29,129 nucleotides of DNA from Fragilariopsis cylindrus CCMP1102 (lineage: Eukaryota; Bacillariophyta; Bacillariophyceae; Bacillariales; Bacillariaceae), in assembly GCA_900095095.1 (NCBI GenBank), contig FMBT01000067.1, positions 1-29,129 on the forward strand. Reading direction: 5' to 3'. Within the stretch, counting starts at the first letter, position 1, and each line of letters starts with the position of its first letter. Shown in pieces: positions 1 through 10,490 of this stretch. A program made the position numbers and the translations under genes. Under the pieces are notes generated by a model. It saw only the letters and a list, made by a program, of their open reading frames with translations. It did no database searches and was not told where the DNA came from.

Positions 1-1023
1 ACTACTACTACTACTACTGCGGAGGTTAGTGGGATCAAGTGCGAATCGTGTGGGTGGAAATATATCTGCAATTTCCGTCAATCGTTGTAGGTCAAAACCA
101 GGTAGATGATGAGATACCCATGGACGTGTCGTCGTACGGGCCGGCCGTGAGCATTGCTCCGACGCTGTGTATTATTATTATTATTATTATTATTAGTATT
201 TGTAAGGACGACATTAATATCAGTATCAGTATCAGTATCAGTATCAGTATCAGTATCAGTATCTACAACATTATTATCAACATCAACATCCTCATCAAAT
301 AATCCACGACTGTCACAACCACTGCTACTCGTAACAGAACCTGGAACGATTGATTCTAAAAATTTCGATGCCGCGGTAAAGTTGATGATAAATATTCTAT
401 TATTTTATCCACATTATTATCCTCTAGGATTTGTTGCGGTGCACGTATTATGACCATATCAAGAATCGAACGATGATGCTGAGACTATGATATCCATCAT
501 TATTATCATTATTATCATTATTAGTAGTAGTAGTAGAACCAGTATTAGTACTCGTGTTTCTCGTCGTGCTCATCCTAGTTTTTCTATCTCCTACTACAAC
601 ACTACTACCCCTATCGAGAAATACCGCTAAACGACGTAATTGATCGGAGGCATCATCTGCACATTTTGGTTCCAATTGACAAATAATACGTATATTATTA
701 TTAATCATATAGAAGAGATGATGGCATATTCCTCCTCCCATCGTCGTTGTTGCTGTTGGTCTCTGCTGCAGTATCTAGCAACTGGTCCAAACTTAGTACG
801 ACACCATCGAAAGGAAATGATTGACAAGAGGTGAGAATTAATTACTATATCCATGCGGAACATAATCATCATCATCACGACCCGGTATTACTATTACGGA
901 TGTTTTCTAATAATCTCCTCACGGTATATTACCGGTATTATTAAGTGACGACGATGACGACGACGATGACGAGGTAGTAGCAGCACCGATCAGCGAGCGG
1001 TATACTCTTAGTCGTTGTATCAT
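1..1023 (-). CDS. Unknown low-complexity protein, partial, frame-broken
   Basis: I do not recognise this gene. A minus-strand ATG at 1023 follows a purine-rich (GA)n leader and opens MIQRLRVYRSLIGAATT plus a serine run. Coding character then continues to the left edge, but only by changing frame about six times (near 921, 875, 715, 465, 360 and 130), each change being -1. The longest clean piece is 448-741. Readable parts include a helical stretch with WEEEYAIISS, then ICQLEPKCADDASDQLRRL, then DMVIIRAPQQILEDNNVDK. A (Asp-Thr)n run encoded by a hexamer repeat follows, then the segment GFDLQRLTEIADIFPPTRF. The C-terminus lies outside the window. The gene is divergent from the DAG lipase gene, with about 495 bases between the starts. 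Frame changes beside short homopolymers (for example TTTTT near 360) suggest assembly deletions; a decayed gene is the alternative. The coding call is reasonably sure, the function unknown. Confidence 0.45.
221..262. repeat. (CAGTAT)7 hexanucleotide repeat inside the coding region
   Basis: Seven perfect copies of CAGTAT. On the minus strand they read GAT-ACT and encode an alternating Asp-Thr tract. Because the unit is six bases long, changes in copy number keep the frame. A (TTA)n trinucleotide tract lies just before it at about 169-194, encoding Asn on the minus strand. Confidence 0.9.
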
Positions 1024-1518
1024 CTCTCTCTCTCTCTCTCTTCTTCAGCTCAGTCAAAATATTTCCTCTCCGCACCATATCGTCGTCTCTGTACACAATG
1101 CAAGTTTTGCCCCTTTCGGTCTTTTTTGTTTTCGTCTATTATGATAAACTGAATACTCTATCAATAATCTAGTAGGAGATATTGAATATGTAATCTCAAA
1201 TTCCATTTTTGGATTGGGATTCTGTCACGACTCAATTTATTTATTTTTGAAATTCTCTCTTTCGCAATTATGGTGACAGTAAATTATTTTTTGAATAACA
1301 TTCATGCTATTGAATCAATCATCATCATTTGATTGATGTCATCGTTACTTACTACACAGACAGCACCTCCTCTGGATGACACTACCTTATTAAACAAGAG
1401 TTCCCTACCGTAGCTACAGTAGAGTCTATATACCTCTGAGAAAACAGAAATTAATCGCAGAAAAGGAAAGAAAATAATACTACTGAATTGATTGGAACAA
1501 ACAATAGAATAGACGACA
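1024..1518. promoter_or_regulatory. Divergent intergenic region between two gene starts
   Basis: This 495-base spacer separates the minus-strand start at 1023 from the plus-strand DAG lipase start at 1519, so it probably holds both promoters. It opens with a (CT)n tract at about 1022-1041, the GA-rich leader of the left gene, and is otherwise AT-rich. No ORF or defined promoter element is convincing. Confidence 0.5.
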
Positions 1519-4500
1519 ATGCCTGCTATCTATTTATTTGGAAAAAGAACATTATTGGGTGGAGATGATCTTCATGTACCAGCATTTGCCACTGTATTGT
1601 ACGATTTATTCAATTGTCCTGTTTAATTTTACCATTAAGTTTTTATATTTGGAAGGAAGCTATCACTTTTTCTGCTGCTATTCATAATAATAATACGGCA
1701 ACAACAAAATAATTGGCCAGTTTGGAAGTATTTGTTTGATTGGTGGAATGAAATATCATCATCCTCATCATCATCATCACAATCACCACCATCCTGTACC
1801 GAATCCTATTTTTCCAGATATTATCCATTCTTATCCTCCCTGCATTTATTGTATTCCATACTATTTTGTTTATTTTCATTAGTATTAGAATATCGGATCT
1901 GGTATTGGTCCTGTCAGGGTACACCCACAATGAGACAACCACGAACTACCAAAGTCCAACAATTATTAGAACAAAAAATCAGTATCTATACGATCGTACT
2001 TGCCTTAATTCTAATCACCACGTACTACTTTGCGGCATCCTGTTTTGCAAAACCATATCATCAATGTTATATTCAAACAATATTATTTATGATGGTACTG
2101 ACGACAGTACTAATGATGGTACTGACGACAGTACTGACGACAGTACTAGAAACAGTAACAATACAATATATTGGGTAGGATCTAAATTATGGTACGGTTT
2201 GGGTGCATTATTGGCAGTATCACAAACTGCGGAAGTCATCATTTCGACATTATTTTATGCTCGATTGAAAACAACAACAACAACAACACAGCAGCAGCAA
2301 ACAATAATGATATCGATGGGGATAACAATGCGACGATTATGACGACGTCTGCTATTTCTGGTGGTATTTCTCATAATCATAATCATCATCTAGGCCTGAC
2401 AAGTACAGCAAGTATAGTAGTACTGTACATCATCATGAATTAATAGAAGAATTATGGGCCGACAGGTGTCAATTATTATTTCGTTGTTTATCAGTATCCA
2501 CCTGTTTTTTATTTGGTGGACATGATTTAATTAATAATAATGCACAAAGGAATAATTCCTATCGACATGTAGCACAAGCCTTAGCGGATTATTTAGAAAC
2601 AAAAGGTACCTTAGATGTAGTACCCACAGATTTAGTGACAGGACTTTTTTGTGTACAACGAATACAACGACAACGGCTGTTACAAACATTAGTACGACGA
2701 TCAGTAGTATATAACGGCGAAGAATCATCGATGACATCGTCATCATTAATGACAACGACATTGACGACAACGATATCGACTACTAATAGTGGTAATGGTA
2801 ATGGTCTTGGCGGTGTGGGTGCTGGCAATGGTGCTGGCAATGGTGTGGGTCCTATCAGTATCTTAACAATCTCACGATATAACCAAAACAGGTTTACGAT
2901 CGAGAGCAAATAGTACCACCGATTTGGCGAGAGGACGGACAGCAACACCACCTCCTCTTCCTGAAACAAGCAACAACACCAACAGATACATCCGTAACGA
3001 ATCAAGTAGTACATGTAGTAGTGCCGGCATTGTCATTGACACCGTCTTCGTCGTCCTTAATCCGTCCACCCCAACAACAGCAACAACAAGAATGTCGACG
3101 ACCGATTATCGGAGACGTCATCCTTCCCCCCAAAACATCAAAAATCAAGATAATAACAAAAAAAAATCGGTATCGACATAGATATCAGTAGTAGCAACAA
3201 CAACAACAACAATAATAATAGCCACAATAATAATGGTTCCTTTTATCGTGCCACATCACGACAGGTATTAAACTCTAACGATCCTGTCGATGTTTCAACT
3301 CTTGAAGAAGGTGCACGGATGGCAGATTACGCTCTCTCTATTTATACGTGGATGTTATATGTATTCGTTCATCCTGTTACAGGATTTCCTCGATTAATGT
3401 GTCAACAATGTCATGTGTGATACAATACCTGCTAGTGGATAATAATTGCTGCCAATCTTGTTGCTGTTGCTGCAAAGTATGTGATATTATACGGAACCGT
3501 TCTTGGAACAGCAGCACTTCTTCTTTGTTATCATCGTCGTCATCATCATCTCCGTCTCCGATGTCTCTACGACGTCGACGAAGAACTGCTGCTACTGAAC
3601 CCCATGATACTAATCATCAGCGACAGCCATTGTTTTCATCGACAACGGCACCAACGTCATCAACCATCCAAGCGCAATCTCCGTTATCGTCAGGAAATTA
3701 TTTTGATCTTGATGATGATACAACGATGATCGTGAACAATGCGGTGATCCTCGTTCGGCAGGAGATAATCTATGCGAATGGCACAAACGTGCTTTACTTC
3801 TCGTGGCCGGTATTCCTGAAGCCGATTTAGTCTACGCGCAATTCAACAATCGACTTTCGTCGGTACCCTATTGCATTATGTTAGATCATGAGCGATCTCT
3901 TGTCATATTGTCTGTTCGTGGAAGTTTGAGTTTGGAAGATGTCGTTACCGATACTCTTGTCTTGCCTGAACCTTTGGATGATCTTGGAGACCGATATGGT
4001 TTTGATGGACGAGGGCAGTATTGTCATGCCGGTGTGCTAGCCTGCTTCGAAAACGTCCTCCGGGATTTACAAAGATACGGGTGGCTGGAACGATTGCTAG
4101 AACGGGACTATCCTAATTATAACCTGCGTATCGTTGGTCACTCACTTGGGGCGGGTGTCTGTACTCTTCTTGGATATGTATTACGTTCAAAGTTTCCTTC
4201 TCTCAAGGTTTTTGGATTCTCGCCACCTGGTTGCACTATGACATGGGAACTAGCTACTGGTTGCGATTCATGGGCGACCACGTTCATACTAGACAACGAT
4301 ATCGTACCTCGCTTATCCGTCTTGGCGTTGGAAGATTTGAGAAATGAAACTCTGGAATTGATCGGTCGGATTAAGGTTCCCAAGTACAAAATCTTCGAAA
4401 CTTTTCTGAAAGGCCGAGACGGTCGGAAGGGATGTTTGTATGGTAGTGACGGAAGAAATGATAGTTCGAATGCTTCATATTACGACGAAGATTTGGATGA

Positions 4501-4936
4501 TTTGACACAAATTATTGACGAGACTCTGGACGACGTGCCCCGCGATACGATCTATCAACGACAGTTACAGGATTTTCTTAGAGTTCAGCACGAACGCAAG
4601 GAGGCACGTGGTGAAACCAGTCGCTTAAAACTATTTCCTCCAGGTCGAATGATACATCTACTGAAAACGGGTGAAGAAGGTGGATGTGCACATTTAATGA
4701 ACAAGTGCGTGACCTGCTGTACGTCAAATTCTGGATTTGTGTACACTCCTGTTTACATTGCCAATGATGACTTGGACGAGATCGTCGTTAACGCAACGAT
4801 GGGCACTGACCATTTTATTGATCGGATGAAGATGAATTGCACAAGACATCCAAGAACTACTCCGACCAAGGAGCAACAACAGGTGTCGATCATAATGTTG
4901 ATATCGGTCATGGAACTATTGTGTAGTAGAATATGA
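1519..4936 (+). CDS. sn1-specific diacylglycerol lipase (DAGL-type), N-terminal half frame-broken
   Basis: This is a homolog of animal DAGL, a multipass membrane serine hydrolase that cleaves the sn-1 acyl chain of diacylglycerol. The start MPAIYLFGKRTLLGGDDL at 1519 parallels the animal N-terminus (MPGIVVF...GSDDL). Membrane segments follow, for example IYTIVLALILITTYYF near 2000 and WYGLGALLAVSQTAEVII near 2200. The conserved VPTDLVTGLFCVQRIQRQRL lies at about 2617-2680. The catalytic domain is clean from about 3719 to 4936. It has SVRGSLSLEDVVTD, the nucleophile elbow VGHSLGAG, the probable catalytic Asp in LDNDIVPRL and the probable His in FPPGRMIHL. Upstream, two in-frame TAA codons lie near 1624-1638, and the frame changes near 2085, 2285, 2390, 2895, 3170 (a nine-A run), 3415 and 3725; six of these seven are -1. 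No plausible introns explain them. Either the assembly has indels or the gene is decaying, although the intact active site argues for function. Confidence 0.85.
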
Positions 4937-5162
4937 TATTAGCAGTAGCAGCGATTTTCACATGATAAATTACCGTAAAAAAAAATAAACACAAACATGA
5001 ATATCAATAACAAGTGAAATATGATGTTTTTGTGTGTGTGAATGTAAAATACAGTACTCTATTATTAATATATATCATAAAGGATTTTTGTATGAAGTTT
5101 TTCGGTTCAATTCAATTCGATTTTCGTGTGATTTTTCCCACATTCGTTCCGTTTTTCATTGT

Positions 5163-6727
5163 TTACTGGTTATCTCTCAAGACCTTAACGACAGATTTGA
5201 ATGCAAACCATTCAGGGATGTCTTCTCCTCCTCTAAGCATTTGTCGGAATTTAGTTCCAGACAATTTCTTTAGTTCCAGATCCTTTTCTTTGGCTTCATC
5301 AGCGGTAACGTATCCTTCGGCTTCGGTGTAGACAAGATTCAAACTTGGAACTGGTGTAACTCCGAGCTTTTCGCAGTTTGCTTTGGCAATATCTTGTGCG
5401 TCGTATGCACCGTAGTAGTCTTCACCGGTAATCGATGATTTTGATCCAGCCATATCACGTCCGATGATGAAATGAGTACATCCGAAATTCTTACGGATCA
5501 TCATATGTTGGATGGCCTCACGAGGTCCAGCCATGTGCATTGAGTATGGAAGGTATTCCCAGAAAACACGGTCATTGGCAGTTTCTTCCTTAAGAACTTC
5601 GTAGGTCTTGTATCGGACGACACCAGAAATATCATCGGCTTGGGTAGGTCCACATGTAGGGTGGACAAGGACGATACCACCTTCACCGATGAGAGGATCA
5701 TCTAATGCACGGGTGAATAGTTCATAATGGGCTCTGTGGACAGGATTACGGCATTGGAAAGCAACAACATCCTTATCATCAGGAAGATCGGCACGGACCT
5801 GTGCAGGAGTCTTACATGGGAAATCACGAACAGGTAAGTTTAATCCAGTGACTTTACCACCCATGTAGTATTTACCACGTTCGGTGGCAACCATAAGAGT
5901 TCCAGGATGTTCTAATTCGGATGTACCGTAACATTCACGTGTTTCCTTAACCTTGTTGGGTAAGAATTTATCAGTTAATTCAACAGTTGCGATAGCTAAA
6001 TCACCCTGTTTAAGGACAATGGTTGTTCCTGGTTGTAGGGATTCATCGTCGGTATCGAAAACAACAGGTAATCCGAAAATAGTTCCACACGGTAAGGCCA
6101 TGTTATCAACAACACTTTCGTATGTTGCTTCATCCATGAATCCGGTAATAGGAGAAAATGCACCATTCATGATAAGTTCAACGTCACACAATTGACGATC
6201 GGTTGCTTGTAATTCAACAGTTGCCTTGGCAAGTGCAGCTTCCTTTTCTTCATCAGATTTGACCATCAAATCAACTAATTCATCAAGTCCACCGTGAACA
6301 ACTTGCTTAGCCATTTGCAAAGCACTATAATTTTTTTATAAATTATGATTCATTTATTACATACAAATTCAACAGTGAATATTATATATATATATAATTT
6401 ACGACGAGTATTTTTTATTTATTCAATAATTTGCAATTTAAAAAACAAGGCAAGGTAGTATTAGTTAGTGAAAATCATGATCACTTCTCATAGTCGATAA
6501 AAACAAGATGATACGTCGGACACGGACACATCGATAGTCAACGGAAGCACACTTGTATTGTACTTCGTACTGTACGTAAAAATAACTTACGATTGGGAAA
6601 CGACAGGAGCGACGGCGAATGACGAGGCAGATTTCGATGCGACGGCATTTCCTCCGAAGCGAGGAGATGAAGCGGTGAATGCCGAGGCACTGGCAGTCAA
6701 AAGAGCTACGGCGATAACGAATTTCAT
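5163..6727 (-). CDS. ATP sulfurylase (sulfate adenylyltransferase), plastid-targeted, two exons
   Basis: The enzyme makes adenosine 5'-phosphosulfate from sulfate and ATP, the first step of sulfate assimilation. The model is complement(join(5163..6324,6591..6727)), giving 432 residues. The 266-base intron starts GTAAGT, ends ATAG, and restores the frame exactly. Exon 1 encodes MKFVIAVALLTASASAF followed by a Ser/Ala-rich stretch: a signal peptide, an ASAF-type cleavage motif with Phe at +1, then a transit peptide. This is the bipartite signal of heterokont plastid proteins. The mature enzyme carries the substrate motif QCRNPVHRAH (about residues 236-245), GRDMAG (about 335-340) and the C-terminal SGTKFRQMLRGGEDIPEWF. 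No APS kinase domain follows. A model using only exon 2 would miss the targeting peptide. The 3' end converges on the DAG lipase gene with 226 bases between them. Very confident. Confidence 0.96.
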
Positions 6728-7249
6728 CTTGTTGTTTTATTTGGGTTTTTATTATACTCGAAGATGAGAAGAAATTATGACAGAAATGTTTGTGAATTTA
6801 GATCAAGTAAGATATTTGCAATTGACGTGAATTGTCGTCAAAAAATGCTGAAATTTCGAATTTTACCTCTTTTGTACGTTTGTCTGTGACGTTTTTCGAC
6901 CTCTTGTTGAAATTAAAAAAATCCGTGGCGCGGAATGAATCTTAGCTGACATGACATCATGAGAACCATTCAATTTCATTGGTAGGCAAAAGTGCCGTCA
7001 GATCGCCATAATACGTTTTGTTGCATTCATTCTTGAGTCACTCGGGACTCGACTCATTCGACTTCTCATTTTTTATTTAGATGCGTTGTCATTTTTTCCT
7101 TTTTCATCAAGATCGGAAGAGATGTCATCAACAGCGACATCAGTCAAAATTTATATCACTCATCACCTCTTTCGATCCTTGCATTACAAGAGGCCATAGA
7201 ACAAACACAATTCCAAAGAAGGTTAAGAGAGAGAGAAAGATAAAATAGA
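6728..7249. promoter_or_regulatory. Divergent promoter region, ATP sulfurylase / CDP-DAG synthase
   Basis: This 522-base region lies between two divergent starts and has no convincing ORF. Two TGACGT hexamers on the plus strand, at 6823-6828 and 6887-6892, match the core of bZIP/CRE-type sites; such elements are known from CO2/cAMP-responsive diatom promoters. An ATTGG box (inverted CCAAT) lies near 6978. A role for any of these is inferred, not shown. Confidence 0.4.
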
Positions 7250-8713
7250 ATGACGACAACACCCATTCACCGACGAATCGTCGTCGTCCTTACTGTGCTC
7301 GTCGTCACAATTAGTTGTTCGAATTTGGTAGATGCAATCCGATTGACAGGAGATCGGGGGCTAAAAGTGTCAACGAGAGTGACGGCTAATACGACGATAA
7401 GAAGAAGTAATAATAAGGCATTGTTACTACTAAATATACGGGGAGGAGATGACAGCGTTGTATCAGTAATCCCTGATGCGACTTTACCGAGAGCTATAGC
7501 AGGTATGTCAGTACCAGCATTTCAATTTCAACAACAAATTAATGATAACGATAATGGCGATGGCAATGGCAATGACCTTGACGTTCGTGGTCATGTCCAG
7601 GATACAACCAATACAAATTCTGTGTCACTTACACACCCTCCTCCTTCTTCTGTTGTTACTTCGTCTCACCCTGATACTACTACCTTGCAACTTCATCATG
7701 TTTTACGACGCGAAGGAGGAGGAGAAGACGAAGCATCTGCCGATAATGTAGCAGTAGCAGCAGCAGCAGCAGTCACAGTGCCTTCACCACCAGATTTAGC
7801 AATGAAATCAGCAAAATGGAATGGATTAAAGACTCGTATTTTATCAACTATTGGGATTATATCATCATTAGGTGGATTAAGTTATTTCTTTAAAGAAGAT
7901 GGATTATCAGTTTTTGTTGTTGTATTACAGGCAATGATGTATCGTGAAATGACGCGAACAATTGGTGGTGATGATTGGGGAACAAGCTTAGCAAATGTAC
8001 GAAAATATTGGTGGTTCGTAACGGCTGTTATTGCATGGAACGGACCACGTTTATATCCATGGAAACGTGGTTTATTGGAAGCAATAGCATTTACGATGAC
8101 AGTATCAACTGGATTACTCACGACGATACTTGGTTTTCAATACAATCGTAACGGAAATATTGAATTTCGTGAATATATCCGACAAACTGCTGTATCATTA
8201 TTTAGTGCAGCATTAGTTGTATTACCATCATCGTATTGGATAGGTACGTTAGAAGAATATGGTATGAAATGGATTTTCTTCCCAGCAGCATTTGTTGCTA
8301 TTAATGATATCATGGCATACGTGTTTGGCAAACTATTTGGTAAACATCCATTATTATCATCCATTTCACCTAATAAAACATGGGAAGGATTTATTGGTGC
8401 AGCAATTGCAACATCTGGAACTGCGTGGGTTACTTTAGCATCAGCAGCAGAATCATCATTGCCTATCATTGGACCAGGATTAGACGGTGTCACTAGATTA
8501 GATGGAATGGTATTAGCTATATTCGCTTCGCTAATTGCACCATTCGCTGGATTCTTAGCATCAGTGATCAAACGTGCGTACGGACGTAAAGATTTTGGTA
8601 CATTGTTACCCGGTCATGGTGGTGTCGTTGATCGACTGGATTGTCAATTGATTTTGGCACCATTCGTATACTTCTATCTATCCCTGTACAAGTTTGCAAC
8701 AAAGACAACGTAA
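7250..8713 (+). CDS. Phosphatidate cytidylyltransferase (CDP-diacylglycerol synthase)
   Basis: The enzyme converts phosphatidic acid and CTP to CDP-diacylglycerol, the precursor of phosphatidylinositol, phosphatidylglycerol and cardiolipin. It is a single intact ORF of 487 residues. The family signature is complete at about residues 438-464: SVIKRAYGRKDFG, then LPGHGGVVDRLD. Upstream are NDIMAYVFGKLFGKHPL (from about 352) and SPNKTWEGFIGA, both typical of the eukaryotic enzyme. Hydrophobic membrane segments fill residues 195-350. The N-terminus has an Arg-bounded hydrophobic stretch (VVVLTVLVVTISC) ending near VDA|IRL, which looks like a signal peptide. A long low-complexity linker with Gly/Asn/Asp, His/Pro and Ala runs follows. 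NIRGGDD near residue 62 resembles RGG motifs often seen after targeting peptides in diatoms. Location could be ER or plastid; sequence alone does not decide. Confidence 0.95.
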   Translation: MTTTPIHRRIVVVLTVLVVTISCSNLVDAIRLTGDRGLKVSTRVTANTTIRRSNNKALLLLNIRGGDDSVVSVIPDATLPRAIAGMSVPAFQFQQQINDNDNGDGNGNDLDVRGHVQDTTNTNSVSLTHPPPSSVVTSSHPDTTTLQLHHVLRREGGGEDEASADNVAVAAAAAVTVPSPPDLAMKSAKWNGLKTRILSTIGIISSLGGLSYFFKEDGLSVFVVVLQAMMYREMTRTIGGDDWGTSLANVRKYWWFVTAVIAWNGPRLYPWKRGLLEAIAFTMTVSTGLLTTILGFQYNRNGNIEFREYIRQTAVSLFSAALVVLPSSYWIGTLEEYGMKWIFFPAAFVAINDIMAYVFGKLFGKHPLLSSISPNKTWEGFIGAAIATSGTAWVTLASAAESSLPIIGPGLDGVTRLDGMVLAIFASLIAPFAGFLASVIKRAYGRKDFGTLLPGHGGVVDRLDCQLILAPFVYFYLSLYKFATKTT

Positions 8714-9259
8714 AAATAAAAGAAAGGGTGAATCATACCACATGTTTTATTGATTTGATCTTGTTGCTACTACCGTTGTTCATAAAATAATAGCTAGCTA
8801 GATGTAAAAGTTTTATTTTTATTTTACAGTTTTTTCGATGCAATTTTATCTGCTAATAAAGACAATCAAAAGATATCCGTAATGATAAGGAAAAGTTGGC
8901 AGTTGTGCTAAAAGTCAAGTTAGTCTGACTTGGTTGGTGAATGACATACTAATCTTGTCAATTAAAATTGTTCCATTTTTGTTCTTGGCTTTTCCAAAAA
9001 TAGAAAAAATCGTTGTACGACTAGTTCGACTCGTTTACTGAAAAACACCGTGATCCTGTCTTCATAAAAATACACCGTACTGTAGTAAAATCTTGTGCAT
9101 TTATATATTATGATACAGGAACATGGAACAACAAAACTCTTGACACAACCAACATAAAATTGAATTTGATACAAGTGAACGATCAACGAGTCAAGTCTTT
9201 AAAACTCACAGAGATACTCTCTTCTTAACAAAAGTTCTGAAATCTAAAAATTCACTACA
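8714..9259. other. Intergenic spacer, CDP-DAG synthase 3' side to ELOF1 promoter
   Basis: This 546-base AT-rich spacer holds the 3' UTR of the CDP-DAG synthase and the promoter of the next plus-strand gene. I see no gene, RNA or repeat in it; the short minus-strand ORF at 8962-9186 has no coding character. Confidence 0.5.
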
Positions 9260-10164
9260 ATGGGACGACGTGCGAAAAAGGCTCCGGTAAGTCTAAGTTC
9301 TGGAGTTATTGGTGCTTGTTTTCGTCGACCCTTCATGTACTATTTCTACTACGAACAAACGGACAACAAACTGTTGTGAATCGAATCACTTGATGTTTAT
9401 GCATCACCAGGTATAATTTATATCAATACTGTCGATATCCGTTATTATACTCTCTCACTCATACAACACAATGCTTTTCATCTTCGCGAATAAATCAATC
9501 AATCGATCAAACGCCTTTGCTCTTTAATCGGCATGCGCCATTTGAAAATGATGATGTATTAATATATGTAACATTGCAATACGGAACAATCGAACGAATG
9601 CGAAAACAAATACTACGAAAACCGATCAAACTCTTGTAAAAAAATCTGCAAAAATGAATGAATAAATTAATAAACAAACAAACAAACAAACAACAGGTCC
9701 AAACGAAGAAACGTGTAACATTAGCAAAACGATTTAAATGTCCATTTTGTGCTAATGAGGAAGTTGTTGAATGTAAGATGGACTTCCGTCAGGGGATTGG
9801 TAGTCTAGCATGTCGATTATGCGGTGCATCGTATCAAATGCCGATCCATCATTTGCATGAACCAGTGGATGTGTTTAGTGAATGGCTCGATGATTGTGAA
9901 GCAGCTGCACAGGGTAAACCAACAGGACAGGCTGCTGCAGCTCAAGCGGCGGCCGCTGCACAAAATGATCAACCACAATATGATATTTCTGATGATGAGG
10001 ATGATGATGATGATTTAGGTCAACCATCTGGACTAAGTAAAGGAGCGGCATCGAGTAGTAGTGCTGCAAGTGGCAAATCAAATGGGAAAAAGAGCGGAGG
10101 AGAAGCAGCTCCGACATCGTATGCTGATTTGGGATTAGACGATTCAGACGATGATTCTGATTAA
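9260..10164 (+). CDS. ELOF1: Transcription elongation factor 1 homolog (ELOF1/Elf1), two exons
   Basis: Elf1 is a small zinc-ribbon protein that travels with RNA polymerase II on chromatin in the nucleus. The model is join(9260..9286,9697..10164), 164 residues. Exon 1 is only nine codons, MGRRAKKAP, and ends at a strong GTAAGT donor. The 410-base intron ends in an AAAC microsatellite followed by CAACAG. Exon 2 continues in phase with VQTKKR. The zinc ribbon has CPFC (residues 24-27) and CRLC (48-51), with a spacer containing CKMDFRQGIG as in the family. It ends with the conserved EPVDVFSEWLDDCEAA. Usual family members are about 80-90 residues. Here an extra C-terminal tail of about 80 residues is rich in Ala, Ser and acidic residues (DISDDEDDDDDLG, SYADLGLDDSDDDSD). 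A search that ignores the tiny first exon would miss the basic N-terminus. Very confident. Confidence 0.95.
9671..9692. repeat. (AAAC)n microsatellite at an intron end
   Basis: A tract of tandem AAAC copies sits directly upstream of the CAACAG splice acceptor of the ELOF1 intron, where a pyrimidine tract would be expected. The intron therefore ends in a purine-rich repeat. Confidence 0.85.
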
Positions 10165-10490
10165 CTACTAGTACCCTTTGCTCAATTTAAACAAATTTAT
10201 TTGTCGTCATTTCGTTATAATGATGACGAAGATAATGATGTAATACACCAACCCCCAACAACTAACTATATAACTATCAAAACCTTAAACGCTAATATTT
10301 AATACCGAAAAGAAAAAAATCTTTCAGTTTACTTTTTCTTCAAGCTAGCTAGAGTTGCTTGCAAACCTGGTGTCCGTTCTGGACGAGACTAATATTTAGA
10401 ATGGCAATCATAGAAAGCATGGCAATCATTAAAAAGTACTTTACCTTTTTTTAAGTATAGATTATTTATTCTAGACCGGTATGTTGTATT
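10165..10490. other. Convergent intergenic spacer
   Basis: This 326-base spacer holds the 3' ends of ELOF1 (+) and of the glycine-rich repeat gene (-). I see only AT-rich sequence and short GATGAC-like repeats, with no further gene. Confidence 0.5.

Noticed and set aside
1519..1690. TAA read as glutamine (ciliate-type code) to bridge the two in-frame TAA codons of the DAG lipase
   Set aside because: ATP sulfurylase, CDP-DAG synthase, PDH E1 alpha and the nitroreductase end naturally at TAA, and the protein past those stops is not sensible. Other breaks are frame changes, not stops alone.
1682..2443. Overlapping plus- and minus-strand ORFs as separate small genes
   Set aside because: They are pieces or shadows of the one frame-broken lipase gene.
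2531..3069. Minus-strand ORFs opposite the DAG lipase
   Set aside because: Shadows of the lipase reading; composition dominated by repeat codons and no conserved motif.
1519..3740. Many short introns in the DAG lipase N-terminal half
   Set aside because: Most junctions lack GT...AG pairs of suitable length, and one added base in a homopolymer restores the expected residues.
5014..5331. Plus-strand ORFs at the ATP sulfurylase 3' end
   Set aside because: Antisense to the well-supported enzyme and without coding character.
6558..6767. Plus-strand 69-codon ORF
   Set aside because: Antisense of the ATP sulfurylase targeting exon, which has a signal peptide, an ASAF motif and correct splice sites.
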